Source: a virus. From it: DNA of 37,466 bases. Under the pieces are notes generated by a model that was given only the letters and a program-made list of their open reading frames with translations, did not search any database and had not been told where the DNA came from. Shown here piece after piece: positions 29,560 through 37,466 of the stretch. Location: positions 1 to 37,466 of IMG/VR virus record IMGVR_UViG_3300046740_000346. One strand, 5' to 3'. A program made the translations under genes and the position numbers. Numbering within the stretch: position 1 is the first letter of the stretch; each line of letters starts with the position of its first letter.

Positions 29560-30306
29560 CTAGCCCCCGTAACCCGTGTCCGGGACGTTGAATTGCGTCG
29601 AGATAAGCGGGTACGTGTCCGAGCGCGAAACCTGCAACACGGGCGCGTCGGCGTCGGCGCAAATTGCGGCCTCTTCAATCTCGTTGTATTCGCCCTGCGC
29701 GGCCGTCGTGTCGAAACCCTTCGCCGTCAAAAACGCGAGCTTGAGCTTCGAGGTAATCAGCTCGTTGTCAAACAAAATGATGTCGTCGTCTTTCAGAATG
29801 AAGTCGCGAAATTCGAGCGGCATCGCGGCGGCGTCTTGCACCCAGGCGCGCGAGCTGTAGTCGATGCGCAAGTCTTGCGGGGTCGAGAACGTGTTGTAAA
29901 TCTCGAACTTGCTTTGCTGCACCCGGTAAATGACGCTGATGGTCGAGCTGCCCAGGTTGCGCGCTTTCAGGCATGCCCACTGCGGATTGGTTGCCGGCCC
30001 GAGCATCGGTAGGCGACTGGTGAAATTCCACCCCGTGAGGTCTTCAAACGAATCCCAATCGTCGGGCAAGTCGTACAGCGTTTCGGTCGGCGTCGTGACG
30101 AGCTGAAATGTCCGAACAAGCGTCGACCATCGATAGGTAGAGGTCGGCTTGCACAGCCGGCGCCCGCTCCATGTCAACAGGCGAACCATCTGTTGCGCTG
30201 TCTCGTCATTCGGCGCCGTGATAGCGGCGGGTGACACGGGCAGCGCGAGCTGACCTTGCACCTCTTGAATGACTTCGATTGCGGTTGGATGCTTCGAGAA
30301 CGTCAC
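29560..30306 (-). CDS. Head-tail adaptor / tail tubular A-like protein
   Basis: The 248-residue product starts at a GTG after GAGGTGA. Helical start (TAIEVIQEVQGQLALP), then DETAQQMVRLLTWSGRRLC, and TETLYDLPDDWDSFEDLTGW, which follow the pattern of P22 gp4 / T7 gp11-like adaptors (ring below the portal). The last residues GYGG end at a stop 3 bases before the next gene. Role by family pattern and position. Confidence 0.68.
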   Translation of the reverse strand: MTFSKHPTAIEVIQEVQGQLALPVSPAAITAPNDETAQQMVRLLTWSGRRLCKPTSTYRWSTLVRTFQLVTTPTETLYDLPDDWDSFEDLTGWNFTSRLPMLGPATNPQWACLKARNLGSSTISVIYRVQQSKFEIYNTFSTPQDLRIDYSSRAWVQDAAAMPLEFRDFILKDDDIILFDNELITSKLKLAFLTAKGFDTTAAQGEYNEIEEAAICADADAPVLQVSRSDTYPLISTQFNVPDTGYGG

Positions 30307-30315
30307 GGCGTCACC

Positions 30316-30522
30316 TCATTGCACGAGGGGCTGCGAGTCGCCCGCCTTCGCGATGTTCGCCGGGTCGATGGGTTGCCCGCGCGTGCTGTTTTGCTGCGCC
30401 ACTTGCCGGCCGATGTCGGCGAGCAAGGCTTGCACTTCGGAGTAGGGGCGAGCGGCGAGAACGTTCGCGACGTAGTCGAGTTGTTGCGGTGAAAACGTGA
30501 GGGTGATGGCGTCGGCATTCAT
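30316..30522 (-). CDS. Hypothetical small virion-region protein
   Basis: The 68-residue product (TLTFSPQQLDYVANVLAARP, then EVQALLADIGRQVAQQN) is of a type found beside podovirus adaptor genes. ATGA overlap with the previous gene and AAGGA support the start. Function unknown; it might be a structural subunit or chaperone. Confidence 0.62.
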   Translation of the reverse strand: MNADAITLTFSPQQLDYVANVLAARPYSEVQALLADIGRQVAQQNSTRGQPIDPANIAKAGDSQPLVQ

Positions 30523-31103
30523 GCTTTTTCCTTGCGAGAGTCGAGAAGTTTTTCAATGCGCGCGGCCTGATCGCGTACGACCTCTTCGAGCGAGGCGACG
30601 CGGTTCGTTTGCTCTTGAAGTTCTTTCGTGAACTGCGCGGCCTCGGCTGACTTGCTCGCCTTTGCGAGCCACACCGCGGCGTGTTGCTTCAAGCCGACGA
30701 GGCCGGGCACGCGCGACGTGATGTCGTCGCGAACGCTCGCGAGTTGCTCGACGGTTTTGATGCCGAGATAACGCAACTCTTCGCCCTGGGCGCGCGAGAG
30801 AAACGGCCAGTCACTGAGGCGCGTCCCGCTCGTTTGCTCGTCTTCTTTCGCGCCTTGTTTGAAGAGACCGTATTGACGCGTGAAGCGTTGCTTATCTTGC
30901 TGCGTTGCGGGCCGGTCGACGATTGAGTTTTTGTCGCCGGGAACGATGATGCGAACGCATTCGACATCATCAAAAATCGCCCGCCCCTCGGCGGTTGAGC
31001 GCGCCTCGTTGGCGATGACGCCCATGTAAAAAACGACGAACAATTGTTCGTCGCCCGCATTCGGGCGCGTGAATAGGTTGTGGTCGAACTCGAACGTTTC
31101 CAT
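30519..31103 (-). CDS. Virion-region protein with C-terminal coiled coil
   Basis: The 194-residue protein has a beta-rich front (EQLFVVFYMGVIANEARSTA, then DDVECVRIIVPGD), a central helical domain with EELRYLGIKTVEQLASV, whose helix-hairpin look resembles small nucleic-acid or assembly domains, and a coiled coil (FTKELQEQTNRVASLEEVV). Start ATG 31103. Conserved position in BPP-1/BcepC6B-like structural clusters is my inference; no function assigned. Confidence 0.62.
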   Translation of the reverse strand: METFEFDHNLFTRPNAGDEQLFVVFYMGVIANEARSTAEGRAIFDDVECVRIIVPGDKNSIVDRPATQQDKQRFTRQYGLFKQGAKEDEQTSGTRLSDWPFLSRAQGEELRYLGIKTVEQLASVRDDITSRVPGLVGLKQHAAVWLAKASKSAEAAQFTKELQEQTNRVASLEEVVRDQAARIEKLLDSRKEKA

Positions 31104-31111
31104 GTGGTTGC

Positions 31112-31450
31112 CTATGGGTTGTTGTTGATCGCGATAGACCCGCTCGCGACGCGCGGAATACCTGCGAGGTATGCGGTGATCGGCCCGGCCTCGGCGACGC
31201 TCAGACGCCCGTTTGATGCGAACCCGAGCCCGTTTGCGAACACGACAGGGGGCGCAGTCGTAAGACACACGCGACGCGCGCCGTCGTAAGGGATGCCGTT
31301 TGAGTAGCCCGCGACCGGGTCGGCGAGCGTGACGGCGAGGCGCCCGTTTGCGCCGACCGGCGCCGAACCCGAGTCGGGAACAATCGGCACAGTCGCCGAG
31401 GTACGCACGCGGCCCCCGCTTCCGAACACGAGCATCCCGGCCGCAAACAT
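31112..31450 (-). CDS. Probable small virion protein
   Basis: The 112-residue product contains two related-looking parts (VGANGRLAVTLADPVAGYSN, later ASNGRLSVAEAGPITAYLAG), a tandem beta repeat. A start at 31450 is favoured by AAGGGG; an in-frame ATG at 31486 is possible. Such repeats of NGRL.V occur in phage fibre or decoration proteins, and its place near the capsid gene fits. The function is not proven. Confidence 0.6.
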   Translation of the reverse strand: MFAAGMLVFGSGGRVRTSATVPIVPDSGSAPVGANGRLAVTLADPVAGYSNGIPYDGARRVCLTTAPPVVFANGLGFASNGRLSVAEAGPITAYLAGIPRVASGSIAINNNP

Positions 31451-31460
31451 GCGCGCCCCT

Positions 31461-32126
31461 TCAAGGTTCGACGGCAAACGTCGCATCGCCGGCCACCATG
31501 GCGCGGCCCGAGCGGTTGAGATACGCCGAGGGGGTCACGGCCGCATTGATGGCGACGGGGCCGGTTGCGGTCACGCGCTGCGTGTTCTTGTTCGCACCGA
31601 ACGCCGCGCCGAGCATGTACGTCTGCGACAACAGGCCGACCGTAACGGTGAACGTGCCCCCCGTGCCCGCGCCTGGGCCGGCGCCGGTTTGCGTGTTGAT
31701 CGCGTTTGCAATCGTGAACGTCGGCGCACCCGTGAAGCCCGAGCCAGGGCGCACGATGCGGGCACTCGTGATGACGCCACCCGCGACGACAAATTCGATT
31801 TCGGCCGCGCCTGCGAGTGCACCGCCCGAGGCGTTCGAGGGCAAACGGTATGTACCGTTTGTGTAGCCACTGCCGGCCGCGAACGCGACGGGCGGGTTCA
31901 CGACTTGACCCGTGTTGCTCGCCGAGTTCGCCGAGGGCGCAACCGACGTGTTATCGCCGCCGCCGATGTGCCACGCGAGTTGATCGGCGACCGAGTCGGT
32001 AAAGTTTTTGCCGACCGTCGGGCCGGATTGATTCGAGGCAACGCCGATGCCGGTTGAGCCGGCGCCCGTGTCGTTGCCACCTTGCGCGATGTTCAACGCG
32101 CCGTCGAGTGCGAATGTTGCGGGCAT
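31461..32126 (-). CDS. Probable capsid-associated or decoration protein
   Basis: The 221-residue protein is Gly/Ala/Thr-rich and beta-sheet-like, without charged clusters. It includes AGSGYTNGTYRLPSNASGGA and VVAGGVITSARIVRPGSGFT, a repeated turn pattern (GSGYT / GSGFT) common in phage structural proteins, and ends in RAMVAGDATFAVEP. AAGGA is well placed. It lies two genes after the major capsid gene, where head decoration proteins are often found. Confidence 0.6.
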   Translation of the reverse strand: MPATFALDGALNIAQGGNDTGAGSTGIGVASNQSGPTVGKNFTDSVADQLAWHIGGGDNTSVAPSANSASNTGQVVNPPVAFAAGSGYTNGTYRLPSNASGGALAGAAEIEFVVAGGVITSARIVRPGSGFTGAPTFTIANAINTQTGAGPGAGTGGTFTVTVGLLSQTYMLGAAFGANKNTQRVTATGPVAINAAVTPSAYLNRSGRAMVAGDATFAVEP

Positions 32127-32127
32127 G

Positions 32128-32361
32128 TCATGCGTCCTTCAAGTGGCGCAACGGGTGTTGCGGGTGATCGAGCGCGCTGCGCATCGTCTCGGCATCAAAC
32201 GTCGTCGGCGCCTCTGTGCCATCGGCGGGCGATGCGACATCGAATTGCGAGGGCGTCAACACGGGCACGTCGCCGAGTTCGTCGGCGGTTTCGGGCAGGG
32301 GCGCGGGCGGTTTCGTGTCTTCGTACTCGGGCACGTCGTCGAATGCGGGTCGTTTCGTCAT
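32128..32361 (-). CDS. Hypothetical acidic protein
   Basis: The 77-residue product is acidic and Pro-rich (MTKRPAFDDVPEYEDTKPPA, later FDVASPADGTEAPTTF), probably unstructured. AGGAG sits before the ATG at 32361. It begins just after the terminator that follows the capsid gene. Function unknown. Confidence 0.6.
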   Translation of the reverse strand: MTKRPAFDDVPEYEDTKPPAPLPETADELGDVPVLTPSQFDVASPADGTEAPTTFDAETMRSALDHPQHPLRHLKDA

Positions 32362-32374
32362 GGCCTTGTCTCCT

Positions 32375-32401
32375 AAAAAGCCCCAGGCGCGAGGCCTGGG
32401 G
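32375..32401 (-). terminator. Leftward terminator after the major capsid gene
   Basis: A perfect eight-pair stem (CCCCAGGC / GCCTGGGG, 5-base loop) followed on the minus strand by CTTTTTAGG gives a good intrinsic terminator. It lies between the major capsid gene (ending 32455) and 32128-32361, so partial termination could keep capsid mRNA above that of the later genes. Confidence 0.8.
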
Positions 32402-32454
32402 AAGGCAACCGCAAAGCCCCCAGCGGGAGGCCTTGCACACACTCAGGTCACGAG

Positions 32455-33420
32455 TTAGGGCGAGATGAGACGGCCTTGGAATTGCGAGCCCGAGACCGTG
32501 AGATTCCCGGCCCACGCGAGAATCTGAACCTCGGCGTCTTGGTTGATCGCGTACCGGCGATTCGGCGCCAGCGGCACCATGTTCCGGTCGGCATGCGGGC
32601 GCCAGAACAGATATTTCGAGTTCAAGAAATACGCGGTCTTCGTGACGGCGAAACCACCGATGCCGCCGTCGAGCACAACATCGGCATCCATGAATTTGAT
32701 CGACGGGAAACCGAGCTTCGCCGTCTCCGTGCCGGTGAAACGTTGTTGCGCTTGCAACGACGCGAGGTAGGTCGACCACATGAAGTTGTCGACGACGATC
32801 AGGTCGGGGCGATCCATGCCGCGCACGAGAGACGCCCACATGTCGTTGAATGCGGCCTGAATCGTTGCGGCCGTGAGCGTCGCGCCTGCGGTCGTGGTCT
32901 TGCTGCGCCAGAACGTCCAGGTCGCGCGGTCGATGCCGCCATAGGTGCCCGTCGCCGGGTTCACCGGGACAGCGGCGTTCAGGCCGCCCACTTGCTTACC
33001 GCCAGCGGCGAGGCCGTCCGAATAAACGCCCTGCGCCAGCAGGTTCATCATCGACGACTCGGCGACTTTGATGCGACCCTCTAGCAGGTCGATCATCTGT
33101 TCTTTGCCCGAGTTCTTGAGCTGATCGAGGCCCGAGATGATGACGGGGCAGGCGGCTTGCTTGAAGTCGTATTGCGCGCTCGAAATGACATCCTGCGCGG
33201 CGACGGGCAACAGGTCATAGCCCGAATACCAGCCGACGTTGCCGTTCTCGGCGAACGACAACTCTTCAAAAATGAGCGACCCGCCCGAGACGGTGCGGAT
33301 GTTGCCGCGCTCGTTCAACCGTGCGAGTAGCGCGTTATTCTTGGCGACATTGTCGGCAAGTTTTCGACTGCGGTTTTCGATCGTCGTCGCGACGATGTCG
33401 GTAACGTTGGGAAATGCCAT
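32455..33420 (-). CDS. Major capsid protein
   Basis: The 321-residue HK97-fold type protein builds the head shell. Family marks are the N-terminus NVTDIVATTIENRSRKLADN, LSFAENGNVGWYSGYDLLP, TWTFWRSKTTTAG, RPDLIVVDNFMWSTY, and an end with YFLNSKYLFWRPHADRNMVP. The order scaffold then capsid, and the very strong site AGGAGG before the ATG, are typical of the most abundant virion protein. Confidence 0.88.
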   Translation of the reverse strand: MAFPNVTDIVATTIENRSRKLADNVAKNNALLARLNERGNIRTVSGGSLIFEELSFAENGNVGWYSGYDLLPVAAQDVISSAQYDFKQAACPVIISGLDQLKNSGKEQMIDLLEGRIKVAESSMMNLLAQGVYSDGLAAGGKQVGGLNAAVPVNPATGTYGGIDRATWTFWRSKTTTAGATLTAATIQAAFNDMWASLVRGMDRPDLIVVDNFMWSTYLASLQAQQRFTGTETAKLGFPSIKFMDADVVLDGGIGGFAVTKTAYFLNSKYLFWRPHADRNMVPLAPNRRYAINQDAEVQILAWAGNLTVSGSQFQGRLISP

Positions 33421-33551
33421 GGCGGCCTCCTGGGTGGGTTGAAAAACCGACCGTTTGGGAGATGGCCCGATCCGGGTTCATCCGGCGCCGGTCACGGCGC
33501 GTCTGAACCGGATGGGCCCGCCAGGGCTTCCGGGGCGAAAAGCCGGGGCCG
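33421..33551. other. Spacer between scaffold and capsid genes with inverted repeat
   Basis: These 131 bases contain no gene. An inverted repeat (CCGGGTTCA ... TGAACCGG, about 33474-33512) makes a long stem-loop and the DNA after it is very GC-rich. It could be an RNA processing or stability element before the capsid message. Confidence 0.5.
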
Positions 33552-34625
33552 CTAGATGCGACCGCCTGCGCTTTCCATGGCTGCTTCGAGGCTTGCGCGA
33601 ATCGAGTCGTCTCGCGGGACGTGGCCCCCTTGGGGGGTCGCCTCATTGCGGACACTCGACGCCGCGCGTTTCGCTCGGAGTACAGCGTTCGAGAGCGTCG
33701 CCGTCTTCGGCGAACTCGCTCGTTGCGCGAGTATTGTTGCCACACCTTCGTGCAATGTGCAAGCCTGTCTGTAAACCTGCTCCATGTCGACGGTTTGCCC
33801 TTGCTTGGCTTTCACTTCGATGAGGTCGGCCATCAGGGGCGCGACATCGCCGTAAAACTCGTGTTTGTCGGCAAACGCGCTGATCGTCTGCGCGACCTCG
33901 CGGGCGGTTTGCTGCTCGGCAAATTGGGCGTCGCGCTGTTGCTGCGCGATGAGCTGATCGACACGCGGGTCGCGATATTGCTGCTGTTGCTGCGCGGCGC
34001 CCCCCTGCGGCATCTTGCCGACGAGGATGTCGTCGAGGGCTTGCACGTCGATCGCAAAGTTTTGAATGATGCCGGCGACAAGTTGCGCCTTTGAGATGGG
34101 CGTTCCCACGCGCAGCTCGGCGGCGGTTTGCAGCATGTTTTGCACGGCCTGCAACGGGTTCGAGTTCTCGGCGCGAATGAACATCTCGTAAGGGCGAACG
34201 ACGTTCTCGAACGACTGCACGAAGTTGCGCGCCTGGGCCGCGTCTTGAACAACCCGGTTCGCTTCCGACTCGCGCCGATGCACCTCGGCTTTCACCCGTG
34301 GGGGCAATGCGGCCCAGTCTTCGCGCGCCTGAGGTGTCCAGCTCGCGGGTGGCTTGAGGTCAGGCGCGGCGGCGGGGGTAGCGACCCCCTGGGCCGGTTG
34401 CGTTGCGGCCTCCTGGGGCGTTTGCGCGCCCCTCGCGAAGCGCCCGTGTTGATCGCGCGGCTTCGCCTCGCTGGCTTCGCCCTCGGCGGCCTGATCGCGC
34501 GCCGCGACTTCATCGGTCGGTTCGGCCTCGAACGCCTGTTCGAGCGTGTCGCGCAAACTTTCCTCGGCGTCGACTTCGCCGCTCGGGATGTTGTCATTCG
34601 TGTCGATTGCTTGTGTTGTTGCCAT
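33552..34625 (-). CDS. Scaffold protein (putative)
   Basis: The 357-residue product (from MATTQAID; a second ATG two codons earlier at 34631 is too close to AAGGA) is acidic at first (EVDAEESLRDTLEQAFEAEP), then has a DQHGRFARG motif, a Pro-rich linker, helical segments with WTPQAREDWAALPPRVKAEV and a Gln-rich part, typical of podovirus scaffold proteins. The position directly before the capsid gene supports this. Confidence 0.75.
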   Translation of the reverse strand: MATTQAIDTNDNIPSGEVDAEESLRDTLEQAFEAEPTDEVAARDQAAEGEASEAKPRDQHGRFARGAQTPQEAATQPAQGVATPAAAPDLKPPASWTPQAREDWAALPPRVKAEVHRRESEANRVVQDAAQARNFVQSFENVVRPYEMFIRAENSNPLQAVQNMLQTAAELRVGTPISKAQLVAGIIQNFAIDVQALDDILVGKMPQGGAAQQQQQYRDPRVDQLIAQQQRDAQFAEQQTAREVAQTISAFADKHEFYGDVAPLMADLIEVKAKQGQTVDMEQVYRQACTLHEGVATILAQRASSPKTATLSNAVLRAKRAASSVRNEATPQGGHVPRDDSIRASLEAAMESAGGRI

Positions 34626-34665
34626 GGTCATAAGTCCTTTTTGTATGAACGTTCCCCGTGAAACA

Positions 34666-35049
34666 TCAGCCGCCGAGCTTCGTTACGGCGTCGACCACGT
34701 CGCGCACCCGCTCGGGGTCATGCCCTGCGAGTCGCGCTTCGCGTTGCTCTGCGTCGCGCTTCCATGTGCCGGCGAAGTCGTCAACCGTGGTCAGGTTGTT
34801 GTCGCGCATGTAGGCGCGATGCTTCGCCCGCGTGTCGATGGGCGTCCCGTCAGGGGCGCGCATGCCGTCGTAATGGCGTTCGCTTGCGAGCGCGTTCCCG
34901 AGCGCGAGGCCGGCGACGGTGTTGATAAACCGCGGCATCTGTTCGGCGCAGCAAAAGAACGCGGGCGGGTTCGTGACGTAGGCGTGAATCGACATCACAT
35001 GCTCGTCAACACGGCCACAGCTCGCGCACCGGTAGGCATAGGTCGGCAC
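34666..35049 (-). CDS. Zinc-ribbon (FmdB-like) virion-region protein
   Basis: The 127-residue protein starts at GTG with MPTYAYRCASCGRVDEHVMS, the pattern of FmdB-like zinc ribbons (CxxC ... CC in FFCCAEQM). The rest is helical with RHYDGMRAPDGTPIDTRAKH. Proteins of this kind occur beside portal genes in several podoviruses. The function is unknown; assembly or regulation is possible. Confidence 0.65.
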   Translation of the reverse strand: MPTYAYRCASCGRVDEHVMSIHAYVTNPPAFFCCAEQMPRFINTVAGLALGNALASERHYDGMRAPDGTPIDTRAKHRAYMRDNNLTTVDDFAGTWKRDAEQREARLAGHDPERVRDVVDAVTKLGG

Positions 35050-35051
35050 AG

Positions 35052-35258
35052 TCAGACCCCGTAAATCAGCAGGCGCGCGGCGGCCCGTTTCGCGCCCAGC
35101 GCGTTGCGGGCTTCGATGATTCGCAAGTTCGCCTCGGCGATGAGCGGGGGCTTTCGCATCGGGGCGAGTGACAGCCGGCGCCGCTCGACGGAGGCCTCGT
35201 ACAGCACGAGCCGGGCGTCTTGCAATTCAATGAGGGCGGTTTCGATGGGGGTCGGCAT
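35052..35258 (-). CDS. Hypothetical small helical protein
   Basis: The 68-residue basic helical product (TALIELQDARLVLYEASVER, then ANLRIIEARNALGAKRAA) has GAGG before its ATG. It follows the portal gene by 9 bases. Function unknown. Confidence 0.6.
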   Translation of the reverse strand: MPTPIETALIELQDARLVLYEASVERRRLSLAPMRKPPLIAEANLRIIEARNALGAKRAAARLLIYGV

Positions 35259-35267
35259 GGCGCGGCC

Positions 35268-37406
35268 TCACTGCATCGGCGGGCCGGGCGGAACGCCGCC
35301 AGGAGGGGCGCCGGGGGGCATGCCAGGAGGGCCGCCAGGATGCGGGCCGCCGTTCGGCGGGGGCATCCCCCCGGGGGCCGGCATCGGCCCGCCTGGGGGC
35401 CCGCCTGGGGGCATCTGACCGGGCGACAGCGGGAAGGGTTGCCCGCCGAGCAAGATCGTTTCTTGCTGCACTTTCGCCGTGTCGGCGAGCGCGCGTTGCG
35501 CGTCGGCTTCCGACTTCTTGGCGGCGGCCTCGTCTTTCTTGTCTTGCGCGGTCGGCTGAGGCGGGGCGGGGGGCTTCGCGGCCTGCTGTTCGAGTTGCTT
35601 CGCGGCTTGATCCAAGACGCCCTCGATACTCTTCGCGCCCTTGAACCCGGCCGCGGCCCACTGCAACAGCTTGACGAGGAACGTACCGACGCCGGGGTTT
35701 TGCGACACGATGGGCCCGGCCGACATGATGTAGTTCGACGCTGCGCCGAGGAATTCGGTGCGCGCTTCCTTTTCGGCGGCCCAATCGGGCGCGGCGAGCG
35801 AGTCACTCGTGACGTTGATTGAGAACAGCGAAGACGAAAAGTCTTTCAACATCGCGACGGCCGGTTGCGCGTACTGCGCATCGGGCGTGTGTTCGATCAA
35901 TGAACGCTTGAGAATCGTTTGCGGTTGAAACACGTTCGCGATGATGTTCGCGCGAATCCGCATCGTCTCGGACACGAAACGCGCGACATCGTTTTGCAGG
36001 TTCGCGAGACGCGCCCCGCCATACTGCACCTTCAATTGCTGCGCCCCGAGCGTCTCGCCCGCGTTGCTAGCGCCGCGCATGATGTCTGAAATGCCGAGCA
36101 CTTCGTACAGGTCGCCTTGCAGTTGTTGCTTGCGTTGATTGAGCTGCACGATGGCGTTCACGAATTGCTCAATCGGCATCCAATCGACGACGCCGCGCAT
36201 GCCGCCTTTTTCAACGAAGGCCGACCAGTTGTCGACAGGCACGAGCGCGTTCTCGACCCCCGTTGTCAAAAGCGTCTTGACCGGGCCGGCGGTCTTGTCG
36301 TACACGCCCGCGGCCTTGACGGCGTCGGTCAGATGCGACAACTTCGAGTTGATGCGGTCGAGTTCTTTGTACAGGTCTTGCGCCATCGCGTAATCGGGGC
36401 GAGGCAGAAACGAACTCGTCAAGGTCGTCGCGACGACGGGCATCGGGCAGGGGAAAAAATCTTCGAGTTCGAGCGGGTCGTCTTGCTGATCGAGCACGAA
36501 CGAACAACCCTCGGCATACCAGCAAACATAGTTGTCGTCTTTGCTCCAGATTTCCCACACGGCCGCTTGCTTGAACGGGGTCGCGCGCAACACGTCGTCG
36601 GTGCGGTTGCCCTCGTTGTCGGCCTGGGGGGCGCGCGATTGCATGGGCACCATTCCGGCCTGTGCCTCGTCGAGCTTGAAGCGTTCGCACAAACGCTTTT
36701 TCGACATGTAGACACGCCGCGCCACCCAGCGGCATTCTCTCCAGCGACGGCACGGCGAATAACGAAAGTCTGACCAGTGAACGTAATCGACCTCGGCTTC
36801 TTCGTTCTCGATGGTCTCGACCTCTTCGGTCGCCGGCTGACCCGTCGCGGCGTCGATGACAGGTTGCCCCGTTGTCGGGTCGACCATGGGTTGTTGCGCT
36901 TTGCCGAATTGCACGTCGTATCGGCACCAGACTTGCCCCAGGCCGGCAATGAAACGGTCTTGCACGGCGTCACGCATCGCGGCGTTCGTGTCATCCCAAT
37001 CGCGCTCCATGTCGCCGTTCAAAATGCGCTGCATGATGATGCCGGCCACGCGCGACACGTCGTCGTCGAAGTCGTCGAACTTGCGGTTGACCTCGGCAGT
37101 CGGCATGCGGCCGTAAATCGCCGACAGGATGACTTGCACGTTCGACCAGAACAGGTTCGTCTTGCCCGCGTAATCGGCCAGCGAGTTTTGCAGCATGTTG
37201 TCGGCCGTGTCGAGATACTGTTTCTCGCACTCGCGCGCACTGCGGTGAAACTTCGCCATCCAGCGTTTCGAGGCGTTCAACTCAACCGACCATCGCCGCG
37301 CCTGGGCCGCGCTGTCGATCAGGTTTTGCGACTTGTCGCGCGCCCCGTTCGATTCGTCGCCGTCGGGTTTCTGTTCGGTCTCTTCGGTGAGCGAGTCGAT
37401 ATCCAT
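35268..37406 (-). CDS. Portal protein
   Basis: The 712-residue protein forms the dodecameric ring at the capsid vertex through which DNA is packed and ejected. Family marks include RRWSVELNASKRWMAKFHRS, EVDYVHWSDFRYSPCRRWRE, VAATTL-like ATTLTSSFLPRPDYAMAQDL and LYEVLGISDIMRGASNAGET, as in P22-type portals. The last 60 residues are Pro/Gly-rich and probably disordered. The start follows AGAGGG. terL lies immediately upstream of it (copy at 37415-37466), giving the order terS, terL, portal. Codon 23 is Arg here but Cys in the left-end copy. Confidence 0.9.
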   Translation of the reverse strand: MDIDSLTEETEQKPDGDESNGARDKSQNLIDSAAQARRWSVELNASKRWMAKFHRSARECEKQYLDTADNMLQNSLADYAGKTNLFWSNVQVILSAIYGRMPTAEVNRKFDDFDDDVSRVAGIIMQRILNGDMERDWDDTNAAMRDAVQDRFIAGLGQVWCRYDVQFGKAQQPMVDPTTGQPVIDAATGQPATEEVETIENEEAEVDYVHWSDFRYSPCRRWRECRWVARRVYMSKKRLCERFKLDEAQAGMVPMQSRAPQADNEGNRTDDVLRATPFKQAAVWEIWSKDDNYVCWYAEGCSFVLDQQDDPLELEDFFPCPMPVVATTLTSSFLPRPDYAMAQDLYKELDRINSKLSHLTDAVKAAGVYDKTAGPVKTLLTTGVENALVPVDNWSAFVEKGGMRGVVDWMPIEQFVNAIVQLNQRKQQLQGDLYEVLGISDIMRGASNAGETLGAQQLKVQYGGARLANLQNDVARFVSETMRIRANIIANVFQPQTILKRSLIEHTPDAQYAQPAVAMLKDFSSSLFSINVTSDSLAAPDWAAEKEARTEFLGAASNYIMSAGPIVSQNPGVGTFLVKLLQWAAAGFKGAKSIEGVLDQAAKQLEQQAAKPPAPPQPTAQDKKDEAAAKKSEADAQRALADTAKVQQETILLGGQPFPLSPGQMPPGGPPGGPMPAPGGMPPPNGGPHPGGPPGMPPGAPPGGVPPGPPMQ

Positions 37407-37466
37407 ATCGCCCTCTAGATTCGATGCTCACGCTTGCCCTGCGAATGCAAGTCGTCAAGCGAGAAC
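37313..37466. repeat. Right copy of the terminal direct repeat
   Basis: Matches 1-154 with one mismatch (G at 37340, A at 28). Closing the circle here places terL directly upstream of the portal gene in one operon. Confidence 0.93.
37415..37466 (-). CDS. terL: Terminase large subunit, C-terminal fragment (partial)
   Basis: Duplicate of the last codons of terL (103-154), cut by the window end. It encodes the C-terminal residues FSLDDLHSQGKREHRI and the stop, identical to the full gene. Confidence 0.85.
   Translation of the reverse strand, partial: FSLDDLHSQGKREHRI

Noticed and set aside
36777-37418. 213-residue plus-strand frame over portal
   Set aside because: Antisense to the well-supported portal gene; composition is that of a GC-rich shadow frame.

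Overview
The window is essentially one complete genome of a tailed double-stranded DNA phage, or its excised prophage, opened inside the portal gene. The first 154 bases recur at the end (1-154 = 37313-37466) with one mismatch, so the unique circle is about 37,312 bp. High GC content, short intergenic spaces, start-stop overlaps in ATGA and GTGA, and the types of small protein present suggest a temperate phage of a Burkholderiales host (Burkholderia, Ralstonia, Bordetella and relatives). The virion genes are of the short-tailed type: portal, scaffold, capsid, P22/T7-like adaptor genes, large internal virion proteins, tail fibre, and no tape-measure or sheath gene. The host and virion type are inferences from family resemblance.

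Layout. Going leftward from about 7.4 kb is a lambda PR-like operon: a Cro-like regulator (7151-7384), two replication genes (6671-7138 and 5703-6674), a RusA-type resolvase (5038-5706), a run of tiny translationally coupled genes, a PD-(D/E)XK-like protein (3097-3609) and a putative Q-like antiterminator (2085-2420). A late promoter candidate and a strong intrinsic terminator directly before terS follow. The late genes then run leftward through terS and terL and, across the circular joint, portal, scaffold, major capsid, adaptors, ejection proteins and tail fibre, ending at 19984.

Rightward from about 7.5 kb lies a recombination operon (RecE-like exonuclease plus Red-beta/Bet annealing protein), then a 448-residue unknown protein and an excisionase. 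These converge on a leftward P4-type tyrosine integrase (12111-13499). Between integrase and tail are two divergent accessory operons. One runs leftward (17745 to 13763) and carries an H-NS-like protein, a mini HAD phosphatase and many small phage proteins. The other runs rightward (17948 to 19924) and carries small proteins including an XRE regulator.

Two recurrent motifs appear to tie the transcription units together. One is a 15-bp pseudo-palindrome TAACG-N5-CGTTA that sits between the -35 and -10 of two nearly duplicated promoters (17884 and 18515) and recurs at the cro divide, upstream of int and inside the rusA ORF. The other is an 11-mer, CCRAATGACAC, placed 4 bp before candidate -35 boxes of the late, rightward-early and accessory promoters. 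I recognise no endolysin, holin or CI-type repressor, which is striking for an apparently complete temperate genome. There is no tRNA, CRISPR array, insertion sequence or reverse transcriptase.
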